Source of the DNA: JALZVT01 sp964634815
GTDB taxonomy: Bacteria; Pseudomonadota; Gammaproteobacteria; Pseudomonadales; Azotimanducaceae
Length of the DNA stretch: 64,000 nt
Assembly (NCBI GenBank): GCA_964634815.1
Contig: CAZWMD010000011.1
Coordinates: 1 to 64,000, forward strand
Direction: 5' to 3'
Under the pieces are notes generated by a model, which did no database searches, was not told where the DNA came from, and saw nothing but the letters and a program-made list of their open reading frames with translations. Shown here one piece after another: positions 27,690 through 35,791 of the stretch (positions within the stretch are counted from its first letter, which is position 1; every line of letters begins with the position of its first letter). Position numbers and translations under genes: made by a program.

Positions 27690-29306
27690 TTGGCACTTTG
27701 CGCAGTAGCTTCAGCGTCTCTCACTCGTTGGTTGGCAGACTGGAGCCGTTATTTTCTCAGGCAGCGGCTCTTGGTTAGATCAGCGCACACACCCCGGCTT
27801 TCTAGCGTATCAATTGCTCAAATCTTGCTGTGCATAGCGTTTCTGGTGCTGGCCATAGATCCGCTTCTGTGGCTATTTCGATCCTGGTCGGCACCGGGCT
27901 ATGACTCTCCCGGCGCAATAGTCTTTGGTCTGGTGGCTGCACTGTTTTTCTGGAGTGCTCAGTCGCCAATAACTTCCGTTCGATCTTTGTCTGAAGGTCA
28001 GATGCGCGGAACTGTTCTACCCTTAGTGCTGCTGTTTGTCTCTTTTCTGGTAAGGCTTGCAAGCCAATTGCTTGCGATTAACTTGCTTGGCGCCTTAATG
28101 CTTGTGATTGACGTGTTCGCCTTTGCGGTACTGGCTCGTTTAGCGGATCGAGGACGACCAGTCAGCCCTCTCATGTTAGCTGGCTTGTTTTGTTTTGCCT
28201 TGCCTCTTGAGCCAATGCTACAGCGTACCCTGGGTTTTGCATTGCAACAGGTCTCTGCAGATGCATCGTGCATGGTGTTGAAGAATCTCTACGCTTCAGT
28301 GTCGTGCAGCGGTACGCGGATTCGCTTACAAGACACAGACCTATTGGTCGACCTTCCGTGTTCCGGAGCAAGGGTCATGGTCTTGCTGCTCACGGCCTAC
28401 TGTTTTTTAGCCGCGCTTAAGCCCATGTCGACGGCTCGAATGATATCGGGATTTGCCGTCACCCTTGTGATCGCATTGCTGGTGAATACTCTGCGAATCT
28501 GCCTGTTAGCTATTGGTATTCACAAGCAGGCCTCAACAGGTATCGATGTCATGCTTGATCCCTGGCACTCCGGCATTGGGCTGGGTGTCACTGCTTTGGG
28601 TGTTCTTATCTTGTTGCTGTGGCTACACAGCCAGCCTGAGACTCAAAGAAAGGATCTTCGAACTGGTCTCGAGTCGCTTGATCGTTCGGCACAAAGCCTG
28701 TGGAAAGCGCTGTTATCCACTCGCCATGCACGAGGTATGCGCGGTCTGGTTACAAGTAGCCTTCTGCTGAGCGCCGCCTGTTTATTGGTATTGGTGAAGC
28801 CTCAACCGCTGGATGTATCGGCAGCATTGAATACTCTGGAGCTACCCCTTTCCCTCGGCGGCTACCCCAGAAAAGAACTACCGCTGAGTTCGCAGGAACG
28901 TGACTATTTTTCGGCCTATGGTGGTGTTGCAGCGCGTGCCGGTTATGGCTCGAGCTCGTTGCTTTTAGTGCAGACCACCTCACCTCTGCGCCACTTGCAT
29001 GCACCTGATGTCTGCTTTTCAGCGTCGGGTTATGAGGTGAGCTACGTCGGCGTCGACTTTTCTGATGGACCTGTCGCGATCTACCGGAGCCGGTCGTCCA
29101 AAGGTGAAGATCTCCGGGTTCGTGTCCGTTACGTATCCAGTTCCGGATTTGTCACCCACAGCATTAGCGAGGTTGTGTGGCATTGGGCCAGGCAACCAGA
29201 ACAGGTCTGGACCATGGTGCAGACAGTTTCACCCTGGACCGCAAAAAGTACTGAGTTTCTTGCATCGGTTGGACGCAGCCTAAATCTATTTTCAGTTGAG
29301 TCATAA
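27690..29306 (+). CDS. Exosortase with fused EpsI-like C-terminal domain
   Basis: Multi-pass inner-membrane cysteine transpeptidase/protease of the exosortase family, expected to process PEP-CTERM proteins. About eight membrane helices span residues 40-315. The three family catalytic residues are visible: Cys224 in LPCSGAR, Arg269 in NTLRI, His293 in WHSGIG. Residues ~360-520 form an EpsI/DUF3485-like periplasmic domain (RHLHAPDVCFSASGYEV is typical). TTG 27690 is the annotated start; its ribosome site is poorly spaced, so the exact start is uncertain. It ends 16 bases before the VIT/VWA gene, whose C-terminus carries the matching signal. Possibly the type named XrtT, which I cannot confirm. 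Confidence 0.88.
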   Translation: MALCAVASASLTRWLADWSRYFLRQRLLVRSAHTPRLSSVSIAQILLCIAFLVLAIDPLLWLFRSWSAPGYDSPGAIVFGLVAALFFWSAQSPITSVRSLSEGQMRGTVLPLVLLFVSFLVRLASQLLAINLLGALMLVIDVFAFAVLARLADRGRPVSPLMLAGLFCFALPLEPMLQRTLGFALQQVSADASCMVLKNLYASVSCSGTRIRLQDTDLLVDLPCSGARVMVLLLTAYCFLAALKPMSTARMISGFAVTLVIALLVNTLRICLLAIGIHKQASTGIDVMLDPWHSGIGLGVTALGVLILLLWLHSQPETQRKDLRTGLESLDRSAQSLWKALLSTRHARGMRGLVTSSLLLSAACLLVLVKPQPLDVSAALNTLELPLSLGGYPRKELPLSSQERDYFSAYGGVAARAGYGSSSLLLVQTTSPLRHLHAPDVCFSASGYEVSYVGVDFSDGPVAIYRSRSSKGEDLRVRVRYVSSSGFVTHSISEVVWHWARQPEQVWTMVQTVSPWTAKSTEFLASVGRSLNLFSVES

Positions 29307-29322
29307 AAACGGGAACCTAACT

Positions 29323-31503
29323 ATGGAATCTATGTCGACGAACCAAAAACCTGTTGCGATCTTGAGTCCATCAACCCTGCAGCGCACTTCTGTTGCTGCT
29401 GGTTTAGATCTCTGGGAGTCCCTGCTTCTTCTTTTCTGCCTGTGTTGGGGGCTCTTGGGGTCTACTCAAGCAAAGGCCGATGAGGCGCAGATTGGTGGCA
29501 GCATCGAGGCGAGTATTGACGGCAAAACCGTGGCGTTTCCCTTGTTGTCGTCCTCGGTAGCGGTTGATATCCAGGGCGATCTGGCTCGGGTCAGTGTCAC
29601 TCAGAGATTTGAAAATCCGTTGGGGGCGCCGGTAAACGCGAGCTATTTGTTCCCGCTGAACAAGGACGCTGCGGTCTTTGCGTTAACCATGCTGGTGGGT
29701 AACGAGCGGGTTAGAGCGGTAATTAAGGAAAAGGAAGTGGCCAAGAGTACCTTCGTCAAGGCTCAGAAAGAAGGCAAGGCAGCGGTATTACTTACTCAGC
29801 ATCGCCCCAATATGTTCACCCAGCAGCTTGCTAACCTCATGCCCGGACTACCGATTCAGGTGGTTATGGAATATACCCAAAGAGTGCCTAAACTCGACCA
29901 GGGCTATGAGTTGGTAGTACCGATGGTAGTTGGGCCGCGATTCTCTCCCGACAAACGCGAAGCTTCGGAAGCTGGTGGCTTGGTTGCTGCTCTGTCTCAG
30001 TTACCTGCGGCCGCCACTGCTGGCCTTGTTGACATACCCGACAGTGTTGATTTCAACCGGGTTTCTCTTCAAGTAAGGCTTGAATCAGCGGTTGGTTTTT
30101 TGTCAGTGACCAGTGCGACTCATGATATCGCAGTTGAAACCGTTGACGGTTCTACTCGCAAGGCGACGCTGAGTCCATCCACCACCCTTGCAAACCGAGA
30201 TTTTGTGTTGCGCTATCAACTTGGTTCGGCAACAGATTTCTCTGGGGGCGTTTTGTCTCACGCAGACGATCGCGGCGGCTTTTTCAGTGTAATGATTGAA
30301 CCGCCGGAGCGGTTTTTGGACGACCAGGTGTTGCCCCGGGAAATGGTCTTTTTGCTCGATTGTTCCGGATCAATGAGCGGGGCACCCATGGCCGCAAGTA
30401 AGGCGTTCATGCGTTCGGCTTTGCAGGCGCTGCGTAGCGAAGACCGTTTTCGAATCATCCGGTTTTCAGATAGCGCCACCGAATTCTCCAGCCAGCCACT
30501 GCAGGCAACCCGGCAAAATGTTGCGGCGGGGCTGCGATATACAGAATCACTGAGTGGTTCTGGTGGAACAGTCATGCGTTCTGGTATTGAGCAGGCGCTG
30601 ATGGTGCCGCAAGGCGCAGGGTTTGTTCGGCAGGTGGTTTTTCTAACGGATGGGTATATCGGTAATGAGTTTGCAATTCTGCGGCTGGTAGAGCGTGAGC
30701 TTGGTGATGCGCGGCTGTTTGCGCTTGGTGTTGGTACAGGCGTGAATCGCTATTTGTTAGATGAACTTGCGCGAACGGGTAGGGGATTTGCCCGCTATCT
30801 GGACCCGACCGGTGATGTAGAGTCTCTGGCGGCGTCCTTGGCAACACGGCTGCGCACGCCATTGCTGACAGATATTTTGATTGATTGGGGGGATATGGAG
30901 CCGACTGAGGTTACACCCCAGCCTCTGCCTGATCTTTACGCTGGAGACAGCGTTCGTGTACAAGGCCGTTACTCTAAACCAGGACGCTATCCTGTCAGGA
31001 TTACCGGTCGAAGTGGTGGCGAGCTTGTTGAGTTACCAGTAGACGTTTTGCTTAGCGAATCCGTTGCCCGGGAAGCTCCCGGTCAGGTGATAGCGCTACT
31101 TTGGGCACGCAGCGCCATCAAAGACGCGATGCACCAGCTCAGTATTCCGCAGCAACTGCGAGTTAACGAGCAAAGTGATGAGGCGATTACTGAAAAAGTT
31201 ACCGCGCTTGGACTCGACTACTCGCTGGCAACCAGATGGACTTCTTTTGTCGCTGTTAGCGAGCAGGTTGTTAACCCAGATCCCGGCTTAGCGACAGACG
31301 CCCAGGTACCTAACGCCCAGGTGAAAGGCGTATCACAGGCCGCCTATCCAAATTTGGTCGCACCGCCAACATCAGCGCACGGTGGATATGCGGCGCCTGA
31401 GCCGTCAACCTGGTTAGGACTCGGTTTGCTTGCGCTCATGTTGATGCTTTGGTTTGGTGTTGCCCAACCAGGGGTCATCACAGAGCCTGGTCGTCAAGTG
31501 TGA
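29323..31503 (+). CDS. VIT and VWA domain surface protein with PEP-CTERM-like signal
   Basis: Exported protein of 726 residues: signal peptide (LLLLFCLCWGLLGSTQAKA, residues ~34-52); VIT (inter-alpha-trypsin) domain ~55-180 with ENPLGAPVNASYLFPL; VWA domain from ~340 with the metal-binding motif FLLDCSGSMSG (Asp ~346), GSGGTVM and FLTDGYIGN; a beta-rich tail; then APEPSTWLGLGLLALMLMLW at ~691, a PEP-CTERM-type motif plus membrane helix. The adjacent exosortase is the obvious processing enzyme. ATG 29323 follows a GGGAACC stretch; a TTG at 29296 is less likely. The 3' end overlaps the convergent acyltransferase gene by 26 bases. Confidence 0.88.
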   Translation: MESMSTNQKPVAILSPSTLQRTSVAAGLDLWESLLLLFCLCWGLLGSTQAKADEAQIGGSIEASIDGKTVAFPLLSSSVAVDIQGDLARVSVTQRFENPLGAPVNASYLFPLNKDAAVFALTMLVGNERVRAVIKEKEVAKSTFVKAQKEGKAAVLLTQHRPNMFTQQLANLMPGLPIQVVMEYTQRVPKLDQGYELVVPMVVGPRFSPDKREASEAGGLVAALSQLPAAATAGLVDIPDSVDFNRVSLQVRLESAVGFLSVTSATHDIAVETVDGSTRKATLSPSTTLANRDFVLRYQLGSATDFSGGVLSHADDRGGFFSVMIEPPERFLDDQVLPREMVFLLDCSGSMSGAPMAASKAFMRSALQALRSEDRFRIIRFSDSATEFSSQPLQATRQNVAAGLRYTESLSGSGGTVMRSGIEQALMVPQGAGFVRQVVFLTDGYIGNEFAILRLVERELGDARLFALGVGTGVNRYLLDELARTGRGFARYLDPTGDVESLAASLATRLRTPLLTDILIDWGDMEPTEVTPQPLPDLYAGDSVRVQGRYSKPGRYPVRITGRSGGELVELPVDVLLSESVAREAPGQVIALLWARSAIKDAMHQLSIPQQLRVNEQSDEAITEKVTALGLDYSLATRWTSFVAVSEQVVNPDPGLATDAQVPNAQVKGVSQAAYPNLVAPPTSAHGGYAAPEPSTWLGLGLLALMLMLWFGVAQPGVITEPGRQV

Positions 31504-32656
31504 CGTTGGCTTTGAAAGGGCTGTGTGCTCGAAGGTGGTTAATATCATCCCGAACATACGCCCGTTCTTCATCAAGATATTTTGCAACTGCAGATCGAAA
31601 CTGAGGGTCTCGAACAAAATGGGCACTATAGGTAGCTTGCGGGAGATATCCTCTGGCCACCTTATGTGCCCCTTGTGCGCCTGCCTCTACCCGGGACAGA
31701 CCGTTTTCAATGGCGAACTCTATCGCCTGGTAATAGCAGGTTTCGAAATGCAGAAAGGGGTGATCTTCCAGGCATCCCCAGTTGCGGCCATAGAGGCAGT
31801 CAGACCCTATGAAGTTTATCGCTCCTGCAATGTATCGGCCCTCCCGCTCACACAGAATCAGTAACACATCTTCAGCACACCACGATCCAATCAGCGAGAA
31901 AAACTTGCGAGTCAGGTAGGGACTTCCCCATTTTCTGGCGCCCGTATCTTCGTAGAATCGATAGAAAGCATCCCAGTGTTCTTCTTGAAGATCGTCTCCG
32001 GTTAGGCGATGAATCGTGATTCCGTTGGCGATAGCATCACGGCGCTCCCGGCGTACGTTTTTACGTTTTTTGGACGACAAGGCGGCAAGAAAGTCATCAA
32101 ATGATCTGTATCCGTCGTTGTGCCAGTGGAACTGCTGATCCATTCGCCGCAGATAACCGAGGCGACCGGCGTGCTGCCATTGTTGTTCTGGCATAAACGT
32201 GAAGTGCACACTTGAGACTTCGGTCTGTTCCGCGACTTGCATGCAGGCCCCAAGCAGCAGCTCTTCTGTGTCTTGTGGTGCGTCTGCGGCAACCAGCAGG
32301 CGACGACCGGTTGCCGGGGTAAAGGGCACACTACTCTGCAGCTTGGGGTAGTAGTTGTGTCCCGCCCGGTGCCAGGCATCGGCCCAGGCGTAGTCAAATA
32401 CATACTCCCCCTGGGAATGGCCTTTCATATACATAGGCACTACACCGAGCAGCTTGTCACCGTCTTCGAGTGCCAGGTGGAAGGGTTGCCAGCCCGTTTC
32501 AGCACTCGCAGAGCCAGAATCTTCGAGGGCCTTAAGAAAGGCGTGACGCAGGAACGGATTATATGGGGTCTCGCCAGGAGGGTTGGCACAGCTATCCCAC
32601 AAATCGGGGCTTATCTCGCTAATGCTGTGCAAAATGCGGGCGGTCTTTTCAGTCAA
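31478..32656 (-). CDS. GNAT/FemAB-like acyltransferase, DUF482 family
   Basis: A 392-residue protein of the DUF482/peptidogalycan-biosynthesis-like group in the GNAT superfamily; the acceptor is unknown. Typical family segments: NPFLRHAFLKALEDSG near the N-terminus, DYAWADAWHRAGHNYYPKL, SSKKRKNVRRERR, and the C-terminal RVEAGAQGAHKVARGYLP. No membrane segment is present. The start appears to be TTG 32656. It is followed upstream on the same strand by the flavodoxin-like gene 46 bases away. Confidence 0.88.
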   Translation of the reverse strand: MTEKTARILHSISEISPDLWDSCANPPGETPYNPFLRHAFLKALEDSGSASAETGWQPFHLALEDGDKLLGVVPMYMKGHSQGEYVFDYAWADAWHRAGHNYYPKLQSSVPFTPATGRRLLVAADAPQDTEELLLGACMQVAEQTEVSSVHFTFMPEQQWQHAGRLGYLRRMDQQFHWHNDGYRSFDDFLAALSSKKRKNVRRERRDAIANGITIHRLTGDDLQEEHWDAFYRFYEDTGARKWGSPYLTRKFFSLIGSWCAEDVLLILCEREGRYIAGAINFIGSDCLYGRNWGCLEDHPFLHFETCYYQAIEFAIENGLSRVEAGAQGAHKVARGYLPQATYSAHFVRDPQFRSAVAKYLDEERAYVRDDINHLRAHSPFKANVTLDDQAL

Positions 32657-32702
32657 CTGTTTGCTACTGCGTCGATTGCGGTCTGTAGTTTAACTGTTGG
32701 CT

Positions 32703-33182
32703 TCAGTAAATACCCGCATCCAGCCCCATTCCGAGCGAGAGACCCAGTTCTTCACATTGCGCCAGGTGCTCGGGTTTAATTTCACCGCGAATAATTACCG
32801 GTTCCTGTACCTGAACCCAGGGGTAGCCGCCGGCGATCCTGCTGATTGCACTGACCGCGCCGCGACCGTCGTTTTCGCAACTAATAAACACGGCGTAGGG
32901 TAGCGGTTGAAGCTTGCCTTCGACCTCGTAGAACGTGCGGTCCATAAAGTCCTTGAGGGCGCCGGACATATATCCAAAATTTTCCGGCGTACCCAGCAAT
33001 AAGCCATGGGCCCATAACAGGTCTTCAGGCCCTGCGTCCTGGGCTCGGCGTACACGCAGCTCGGTATGAGTGATATCCGGGTGGCTTGCTCCCCGAATAA
33101 CCGCCTGTGCCAGCCTTTCTGTGTTACCGGTTTTGCTGTGATAGACCAGCAGCAGGTTCTTTATGGCGGGTTGTAGTGTCAC
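32703..33182 (-). CDS. Flavodoxin-family protein
   Basis: Small FMN-binding protein of 159 residues with the flavodoxin phosphate-binding loop YHSKTGNTERLA (residues ~14-25), the middle segment GLLLGTPENFGYMSGALKDF, and a C-terminal half typical of NAD(P)H-dependent FMN reductase or WrbA-like proteins. The electron partner is unknown. The start is GTG 33182. It is divergent from threonine dehydratase across about 65 bases and upstream of the acyltransferase gene, possibly in the same transcript. Confidence 0.85.
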   Translation of the reverse strand: MTLQPAIKNLLLVYHSKTGNTERLAQAVIRGASHPDITHTELRVRRAQDAGPEDLLWAHGLLLGTPENFGYMSGALKDFMDRTFYEVEGKLQPLPYAVFISCENDGRGAVSAISRIAGGYPWVQVQEPVIIRGEIKPEHLAQCEELGLSLGMGLDAGIY

Positions 33183-33247
33183 TTATCCATGCACCGAGTT
33201 GTCTAATCTACCGAATTTTTTCTGCGGGGGCCGAGTATACTGATGTG

Positions 33248-34465
33248 ATGAAATCTGTAACGGTTGAAGATGTTCGAGCAGCCCGAACTCGAATTGCCCC
33301 GCAATTGCGAGTAACACCCTGTTCGCACTCAGTGACTTTATCGTCCATAACGGGCGCTGAGATATGGCTGAAATTTGAGAATCTGCAGTTTACCTCGTCG
33401 TTCAAGGAACGTGGTGCTCTGAATGCTCTGCTGTTGCTTAGCGATGAGCAGAAAGCGCGGGGAGTGATTGCTGTGTCGGCGGGTAATCATGCCCAGGCGC
33501 TGGCGCATCATGGACGGCGATTGGGGTTGCCGACAACCATCGTCATGCCCAAATCAACGCCCAATGCGAAGGTAGAGGCCACTCGTGTTTTTGGCGCAGA
33601 GGTGATTCTGCATGGCGATCAGTTTGATGAGGCAAGATCGTTCACAGAAGCGCTTGCTGTTGAGCGAGGCATGACGCTGGTTCACCCCTTTGACGACCCG
33701 GATGTTATCGCAGGGCAAGGCACTCTGGGTTTGGAGCTAATGGATCAGCTGGATTCATTTGATGATTTGGTAGTGCCGGTGGGTGGCGGGGGCTTGCTTA
33801 GCGGCACCGCGTTAGTCGTGAATACGCAGCGCCCCGGGGTGCGTATCACCGGTGTTCAAATGGAACGCTACTCTGCGGCTGCCCAGGCCTTCGCTGGCGA
33901 AGAGCAAGCCATTCTTGCTGGTAATACCGTTGCGGAAGGCATTGCGGTAAAGAGTCCGGGTCGACAAACATTACCGTTACTGCGCAAGCATGTGCAGGCG
34001 ATCAGTCTTGTGAGTGAAAGTTCAGTTGAGCAGGCCGTATTCAGTCTGCTGGAAATCGAGAAGACCGTAACGGAAGGCGCGGGTGCTGCGGGTTTGGCTG
34101 CCGTTATGGATAGCCCCGAACGTTTCCGGGGTCGTAAGGTTGTTGTCGTGCTAACGGGCGGTAACGTCGACATGATGATTCTGTCATCTATTTTGCAGCG
34201 CGGCCTGGTACGCAGCCACCGATTGGCCAAGCTGCAAGTTGAAATTGCCGATCTACCCGGTTCATTGGGCAAGCTCACCCACGCTATCGGCGAATTGGGC
34301 GGTAATATTGTTGAACTGGAACATCATCGTGCGTTTGCTGGCTCCACGGTGCGAGCAACACAAATTGAGTTGTCCTTGCAGCTGCGCGGTGAGGCGGAGC
34401 TTGCGGCCATGATTAACGCGCTTGCTGATATGGGTTTCAACGCCAGGACGTCTGGTTTCTCCTAA
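33248..34465 (+). CDS. ilvA: Threonine ammonia-lyase with C-terminal ACT-like domain
   Basis: PLP enzyme converting threonine to 2-oxobutyrate and ammonia. The PLP lysine is in FTSSFKERGALNAL (residues ~47-60); the phosphate-binding glycine loop is in VGGGGLLSG; the C-terminal ~75 residues (VEIADLPGSLGKLTHAIGEL) are an ACT-like regulatory domain as in the short IlvA/TdcB form. 405 residues from ATG 33248; upstream in-frame codons to 33107 lack homology. The last codons lie in the first unit of a 16-bp tandem repeat next to the second assembly gap. Biosynthetic or catabolic use is not decided by sequence. Confidence 0.92.
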   Translation: MKSVTVEDVRAARTRIAPQLRVTPCSHSVTLSSITGAEIWLKFENLQFTSSFKERGALNALLLLSDEQKARGVIAVSAGNHAQALAHHGRRLGLPTTIVMPKSTPNAKVEATRVFGAEVILHGDQFDEARSFTEALAVERGMTLVHPFDDPDVIAGQGTLGLELMDQLDSFDDLVVPVGGGGLLSGTALVVNTQRPGVRITGVQMERYSAAAQAFAGEEQAILAGNTVAEGIAVKSPGRQTLPLLRKHVQAISLVSESSVEQAVFSLLEIEKTVTEGAGAAGLAAVMDSPERFRGRKVVVVLTGGNVDMMILSSILQRGLVRSHRLAKLQVEIADLPGSLGKLTHAIGELGGNIVELEHHRAFAGSTVRATQIELSLQLRGEAELAAMINALADMGFNARTSGFS

Positions 34466-34485
34466 CACTGGTTTCTCCTAACACT
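34454..34485. repeat. 16-bp tandem repeat, copies left of the gap
   Basis: Two perfect copies of ggtttctcctaacact; the first contains the ilvA stop codon. The same two copies reappear directly after the N-run. Confidence 0.9.
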
Positions 34486-34585
34486 NNNNNNNNNNNNNNN
34501 NNNNNNNNNNNNNNNNNNNNNNNNNNNNNNNNNNNNNNNNNNNNNNNNNNNNNNNNNNNNNNNNNNNNNNNNNNNNNNNNNNNNN
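34486..34585. other. Assembly gap (100 N), overlap of contig ends at a tandem repeat
   Basis: Exactly 100 undetermined bases between two identical 34-base ends (34452-34485 and 34586-34619). The contigs most likely overlap in the repeat, so little or nothing is missing, but the true copy number is unknown. Confidence 0.92.
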
Positions 34586-34587
34586 CT

Positions 34588-34619
34588 GGTTTCTCCTAAC
34601 ACTGGTTTCTCCTAACACT
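34588..34619. repeat. 16-bp tandem repeat, copies right of the gap
   Basis: Two perfect copies of the 16-base unit found left of the gap. A third, decayed copy (aggtttcttaa) follows at once and forms the ribosome-binding region of the next gene. Confidence 0.88.
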
Positions 34620-34633
34620 AGAGGTTTCTTAAT

Positions 34634-35218
34634 ATGCGGATAGATAAGCCACGAATTGAGCCGTTACAAGAAGAGCAGTGGAACGATGATGCGCGCGCAG
34701 TGCTTGCACCTATGCTTGCTGGAAAAGGAGTGAACGGTGACGCTGACGTTTTCAACATCTTTAAGACAATGGTTAACCATCCGGATTTGGCGCGGCGCTG
34801 GCTGGTGTTTGGTAATCACATATTGGGTAAATCAACACTGCCGGCTCGTGAGCGGGAGATTCTGATTTTGCGAATTGGTTATCTGTGTCAGGCGGGGTAT
34901 GAGTGGGGGCAACATGTGATCATCGGCAAACGCTCAGGTATGACCGTTGCTGACATTAACGCCTGTAAAACCGGCCCAGATACACCAGGTCTCAAAGAGG
35001 CGGACCGATTACTTTTGTTGGCAACCGATGAGCTGCATGCTGATGCGCACATCAGCGATAGCACCTGGGAAGGTTTAACTGCCCACTTCTCGACCCAGCA
35101 AATGATGGATTTGGTCTTCACTGTAGGCCAATACAACATGGTCTCAATGGCGTTGAACAGCTTTGGGGTGCAGCTTGATGACGGCCTGCCGGGCTGGGAA
35201 ATAGAAGCGGAAGCCTAA
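34634..35218 (+). CDS. Carboxymuconolactone decarboxylase/AhpD-like protein
   Basis: A 194-residue all-helical protein of the CMD/AhpD superfamily. The core has LPAREREILILRIGYLCQAGYEWGQHV-type sequence: one cysteine (YLCQAGYEW) and the histidine of the usual site, but not the CxxC of the peroxidatic AhpD type, so peroxidase activity is doubtful. No signal peptide. The ribosome site AGAGGTTT before ATG 34634 is part of a decayed copy of the tandem repeat. It is downstream of ilvA on the same strand, and the true spacing depends on resolving the gap. Confidence 0.85.
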   Translation: MRIDKPRIEPLQEEQWNDDARAVLAPMLAGKGVNGDADVFNIFKTMVNHPDLARRWLVFGNHILGKSTLPAREREILILRIGYLCQAGYEWGQHVIIGKRSGMTVADINACKTGPDTPGLKEADRLLLLATDELHADAHISDSTWEGLTAHFSTQQMMDLVFTVGQYNMVSMALNSFGVQLDDGLPGWEIEAEA

Positions 35219-35383
35219 CCGATGATGGCTTTTGTCCTACGTTCCAAACTAGGCGCTGAGCTGAAATTATTTGCAAATATGATGTGTAGTTCCGTAGCTT
35301 TTTGTCACTTTAGGTAACAAATCAGTTGACCATGACAAAGCAATGACCGACCATCGGTACACCACAAACGAGAACTTTCGCCT

Positions 35384-35779
35384 ATGCGCTTGTTGATGAT
35401 TGGGATCGCCGCGGCTTTTGCCGGTTCAGCGCTTTTGCAGCTCAACGATCCCGATGCCGGCCTGTGGTTCACCGTATATATGGCCGGTGCTGTTGCAGCA
35501 ACGCTGACTATTCCTGATGGCCTGCCGCGCGTCTCATACAAGCTTCTTGCCGTGGGTACCATGCTGCTCATGTTCTTCTACTTTTTTGGCTTCTTTAAGC
35601 TGGCGCCTGGCCTCGCTGAGCACTGGTGGCAGAACGAGCAGGGCCGAGAGGCGTTTGGTCTGTTTTTAAGTGGTTTCTCTATGATGCCTGTGCTGTCTCG
35701 CTACAGCTGCCGGTTAAAGGCGACCCGGGCCGCGAAAGATCGCCGCGCTCCGGCGGTGTTTTCCTCCCCGGCTTCCTGA
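35384..35779 (+). CDS. TMEM220-family small membrane protein
   Basis: Function unknown. A 131-residue protein with three or four membrane helices; the first ends in LLQLNDPDAGLWFTVYMAGA, the hallmark of the transmembrane family 220, which occurs in bacteria and animals. A fourth hydrophobic stretch is followed by a basic, Ala-rich cytosolic tail. It starts 165 bases after the AhpD-like gene and ends 12 bases before the CitE-like gene, so it may be co-transcribed with the latter. Confidence 0.8.
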   Translation: MRLLMIGIAAAFAGSALLQLNDPDAGLWFTVYMAGAVAATLTIPDGLPRVSYKLLAVGTMLLMFFYFFGFFKLAPGLAEHWWQNEQGREAFGLFLSGFSMMPVLSRYSCRLKATRAAKDRRAPAVFSSPAS

Positions 35780-35791
35780 TTTTTCAAACCT

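Noticed and set aside
34454..34619. Possible CRISPR-like repeat series
   Set aside because: Units are head-to-tail without spacers and the apparent spacer is an N-run; this is a plain tandem repeat at an assembly break.
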